The notes under the pieces are model-generated. The model saw only the letters and a program-made list of their open reading frames with translations, was not told the DNA's origin and did not search any database. The position numbers and the translations under genes are program-made. Of a DNA stretch of 33,324 nt, positions 32,137 through 33,324 are shown piece by piece. How positions within the stretch are numbered: position 1 is the stretch's first letter; each line of letters starts with the position of its first letter. This DNA comes from Clostridia bacterium (lineage in GTDB: Bacteria; Bacillota; Clostridia; Oscillospirales; Acutalibacteraceae), in assembly GCA_017435865.1 (NCBI GenBank), contig JAFSEF010000001.1:1-33324 (forward strand). Reading direction: 5' to 3'.

Positions 32137-32166
32137 ATAATACTCCAAAACGGCTTCGTTTGTCAA
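32137..32166 (-). promoter_or_regulatory. Promoter of the lipoprotein gene
   Basis: TTGACA (32166-32161), 18 bp, TATTAT (32142-32137) on the minus strand. Confidence 0.75.
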
Positions 32167-32214
32167 GTGTTTTTGTTTTTTTCAACAAAATCTTCACAAA
32201 CGAACAAAAGACAC

Positions 32215-32243
32215 TTGAAAATCATGTTGTTTTAATGTATACT
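32215..32243 (+). promoter_or_regulatory. Promoter of the secreted protein gene at 32277
   Basis: TTGAAA (32215-32220), 17 bp, TATACT (32238-32243). Confidence 0.75.
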
Positions 32244-32276
32244 TTAAATATAAAATCTAACATGAGGTGTCCGATA

Positions 32277-32825
32277 ATGAAAAAAATGGTATGCATCCTT
32301 TTGAGCGTTCTTATGGCTTTCGGTCTTCTTGCCGTATCGGTCGGTGCTTCCGAAGTGATTCCCGTTCACTATGTTTGCCTTGATGAAGCAGCCCAGGGGT
32401 ATATCCTGATTCCGCTGAACGAAGACGGAAAATACAACTCCACCTACACAACGGAAGATGACGATATTGAAAACGGTTCTTTCTACATTCCCAACGGCGG
32501 CACCATCCGCTTTGTTGTTGAATATGAAGAAAGTTACAGCGATAACTTCATGACCACCGTAAAATACATTGCCACCAACCGTTATCAGGGTTCCTTCAAC
32601 GGTGATCCTGCACTGGCAGAAAATGAAGCTGTTATGCTGCAGCCTGACAAGAACGGTGTTTACACCATTGCAAACATCACCGAAGGTATTACCGTCACGG
32701 TGTACAATGTTGAAAGTGAATCCATGTCCGGTATCATTGATTTCATCAAAGAACTGATCGCTTTCCTTGCCGATCTGCTCATGAAATTCTTCGGTGTTGA
32801 TTTTGATCTCGGCGATGAATATTGA
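32277..32825 (+). CDS. Small secreted acidic protein of unknown function
   Basis: 182 residues from ATG 32277, with GAGGTG 9 nt upstream. A Sec signal peptide covers 1 to about 24 (MKKMVCILLSVLMAFGLLAV, then SVGAS). The mature protein is acidic and beta-rich. It ends with an amphipathic or hydrophobic helix (IIDFIKELIAFLADLLMKFF) and an acidic tail that may associate with the membrane. No known domain is recognised. It is monocistronic, with its own promoter and terminator. Confidence 0.8.
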   Translation: MKKMVCILLSVLMAFGLLAVSVGASEVIPVHYVCLDEAAQGYILIPLNEDGKYNSTYTTEDDDIENGSFYIPNGGTIRFVVEYEESYSDNFMTTVKYIATNRYQGSFNGDPALAENEAVMLQPDKNGVYTIANITEGITVTVYNVESESMSGIIDFIKELIAFLADLLMKFFGVDFDLGDEY

Positions 32826-32847
32826 TTATTAATTATTGTATGTAACT

Positions 32848-32876
32848 AAGGATCGTTGCCAAACGGTCCTTTTTTC
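32848..32876 (+). terminator. Terminator of the secreted protein gene
   Basis: AAGGATCGTT and AACGGTCCTT form a 10-bp stem with one G-T pair and a 4-nt loop, followed by a T-run. Confidence 0.85.
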
Positions 32877-32952
32877 TTTGTTTTGTAAGAAAATTTGTTC
32901 ATATACAACAAAAGAATTCTCAAAACTTTTATGAATTTTACAGAAATAAGTA

Positions 32953-32981
32953 TGGAAATCAGTGAATATATTTGGTATAAT
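32953..32981 (+). promoter_or_regulatory. Promoter of ppdK
   Basis: Extended -10 TGGTATAAT (TATAAT at 32976-32981) with TGGAAA (32953-32958) 17 bp upstream. The leader is about 50 nt. Confidence 0.65.
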
Positions 32982-33036
32982 ATTTGTCGGTCAAATTATC
33001 TTATGTATATTTGAAAAAAGAAAGGACATGATTCCA

Positions 33037-33324
33037 ATGAGCAAGAAATTCGTTTACCTGTTCAAAGAAGGCGACGCTTCCATGCGTGAACTCCTCGGCG
33101 GTAAGGGTGCTAACCTCGCTGAAATGACCAAGATCGGTCTTCCCGTCCCCCAGGGCTTCACCATCTCCACCGAAGCTTGCACTCAGTACTATGAAGACGG
33201 CCGCAAGATCAACGATGAAATCCAGGCTGAAATTATGGAATACATCGTTAAGATGGAAGAAATCACCGGCAAAAAGTTCGGCGATCTCGAAAATCCGCTG
33301 CTTGTTTCCGTTCGTTCCGGCGCA
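33037..33324 (+). CDS. ppdK: Pyruvate, phosphate dikinase (N-terminal part; continues past the window)
   Basis: The first 96 codons, open to the right edge. [20 protein letters not shown] followed by [23 protein letters not shown] is the start of the PPDK ATP-grasp domain, and VSVRSGA near the edge is its conserved nucleotide-binding block. The enzyme interconverts pyruvate, ATP and phosphate with phosphoenolpyruvate, AMP and pyrophosphate. It often replaces pyruvate kinase in glycolysis of anaerobes. ATG 33037 is preferred because AAAGGA lies 11 nt upstream; the ATG at 33028 is only 2 nt from it. The rich codon bias suggests high expression. Confidence 0.96.
   Translation, partial: MSKKFVYLFKEGDASMRELLGGKGANLAEMTKIGLPVPQGFTISTEACTQYYEDGRKINDEIQAEIMEYIVKMEEITGKKFGDLENPLLVSVRSGA

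Overview
The window reads as a chromosomal segment of a low-to-mid GC Gram-positive anaerobe, most likely a gut-type Clostridia (Oscillospiraceae/Ruminococcaceae-like). Supporting signs are a dockerin-bearing secreted protein, an L27 precursor with a cleavable N-terminus plus its Prp protease, AGGAGG-type ribosome binding sites, TTGACA-17-TATAAT promoters, YitT, WalJ, RlmH and Mini-RNase III families, a pyruvate phosphate dikinase, and HAAS/PadR gene pairs. The assignment is inference from gene content; no 16S gene is present.

Layout. 1-3567 (-): the first 1189 codons of a very large secreted surface protein that runs off the left edge. 4086-7483 (+): a beta-helix glycosidase-like protein, a DUF975-like membrane protein with a Q-rich tail, an HELSH membrane metallopeptidase and a GNAT acetyltransferase, in a probable operon ended by a 15-bp hairpin. 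7542-9415 (-): an AT-rich two-gene RloA/RloB-type (ABC-ATPase + TOPRIM-like) defence module, flanked on both sides by near-identical hairpins in inverted orientation. 9654-12318 (-): an operon of a degenerate LytR-CpsA-Psr-like protein, a transglutaminase-like lipoprotein with a TTG start, and folE. 12556-12765 (-): a 69-aa one-helix membrane protein whose promoter carries two GAACATTTGT sites in inverted orientation, resembling Gram-positive LexA boxes.

13116-22648 (+): a nine-gene, tightly packed housekeeping run, obgE-mrnC-yitT-lepA-hemW-murE-dgt-walJ-rlmH, with start/stop overlaps and a terminator. 22749-24392: a dockerin protein (-), then a 620-bp control region containing two copies of the same divergent promoter and a probable small RNA. 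24393-26184 (+): two paralogous HAAS-type proteins, a small secreted protein and a PadR regulator. 26388-28793 (-): vanW-family, dltA-like and dltC-like genes in one operon, without dltB or dltD. 29237-30140 (-): rplU-prp-rpmA. 30503-31007 (-): two complete, separately transcribed 5S rRNA genes. 31128-32093 (-): a lipoprotein. 32277-32825 (+): a small secreted protein. 33037-end (+): the start of ppdK.

The most unusual non-coding features are a 133-bp, base-for-base identical, three-hairpin repeat at 26199-26331 and 30344-30476; the inverted hairpins around the RloAB module; and the duplicated divergent promoter at 23924/24266. No transposase, CRISPR array or tRNA was seen.
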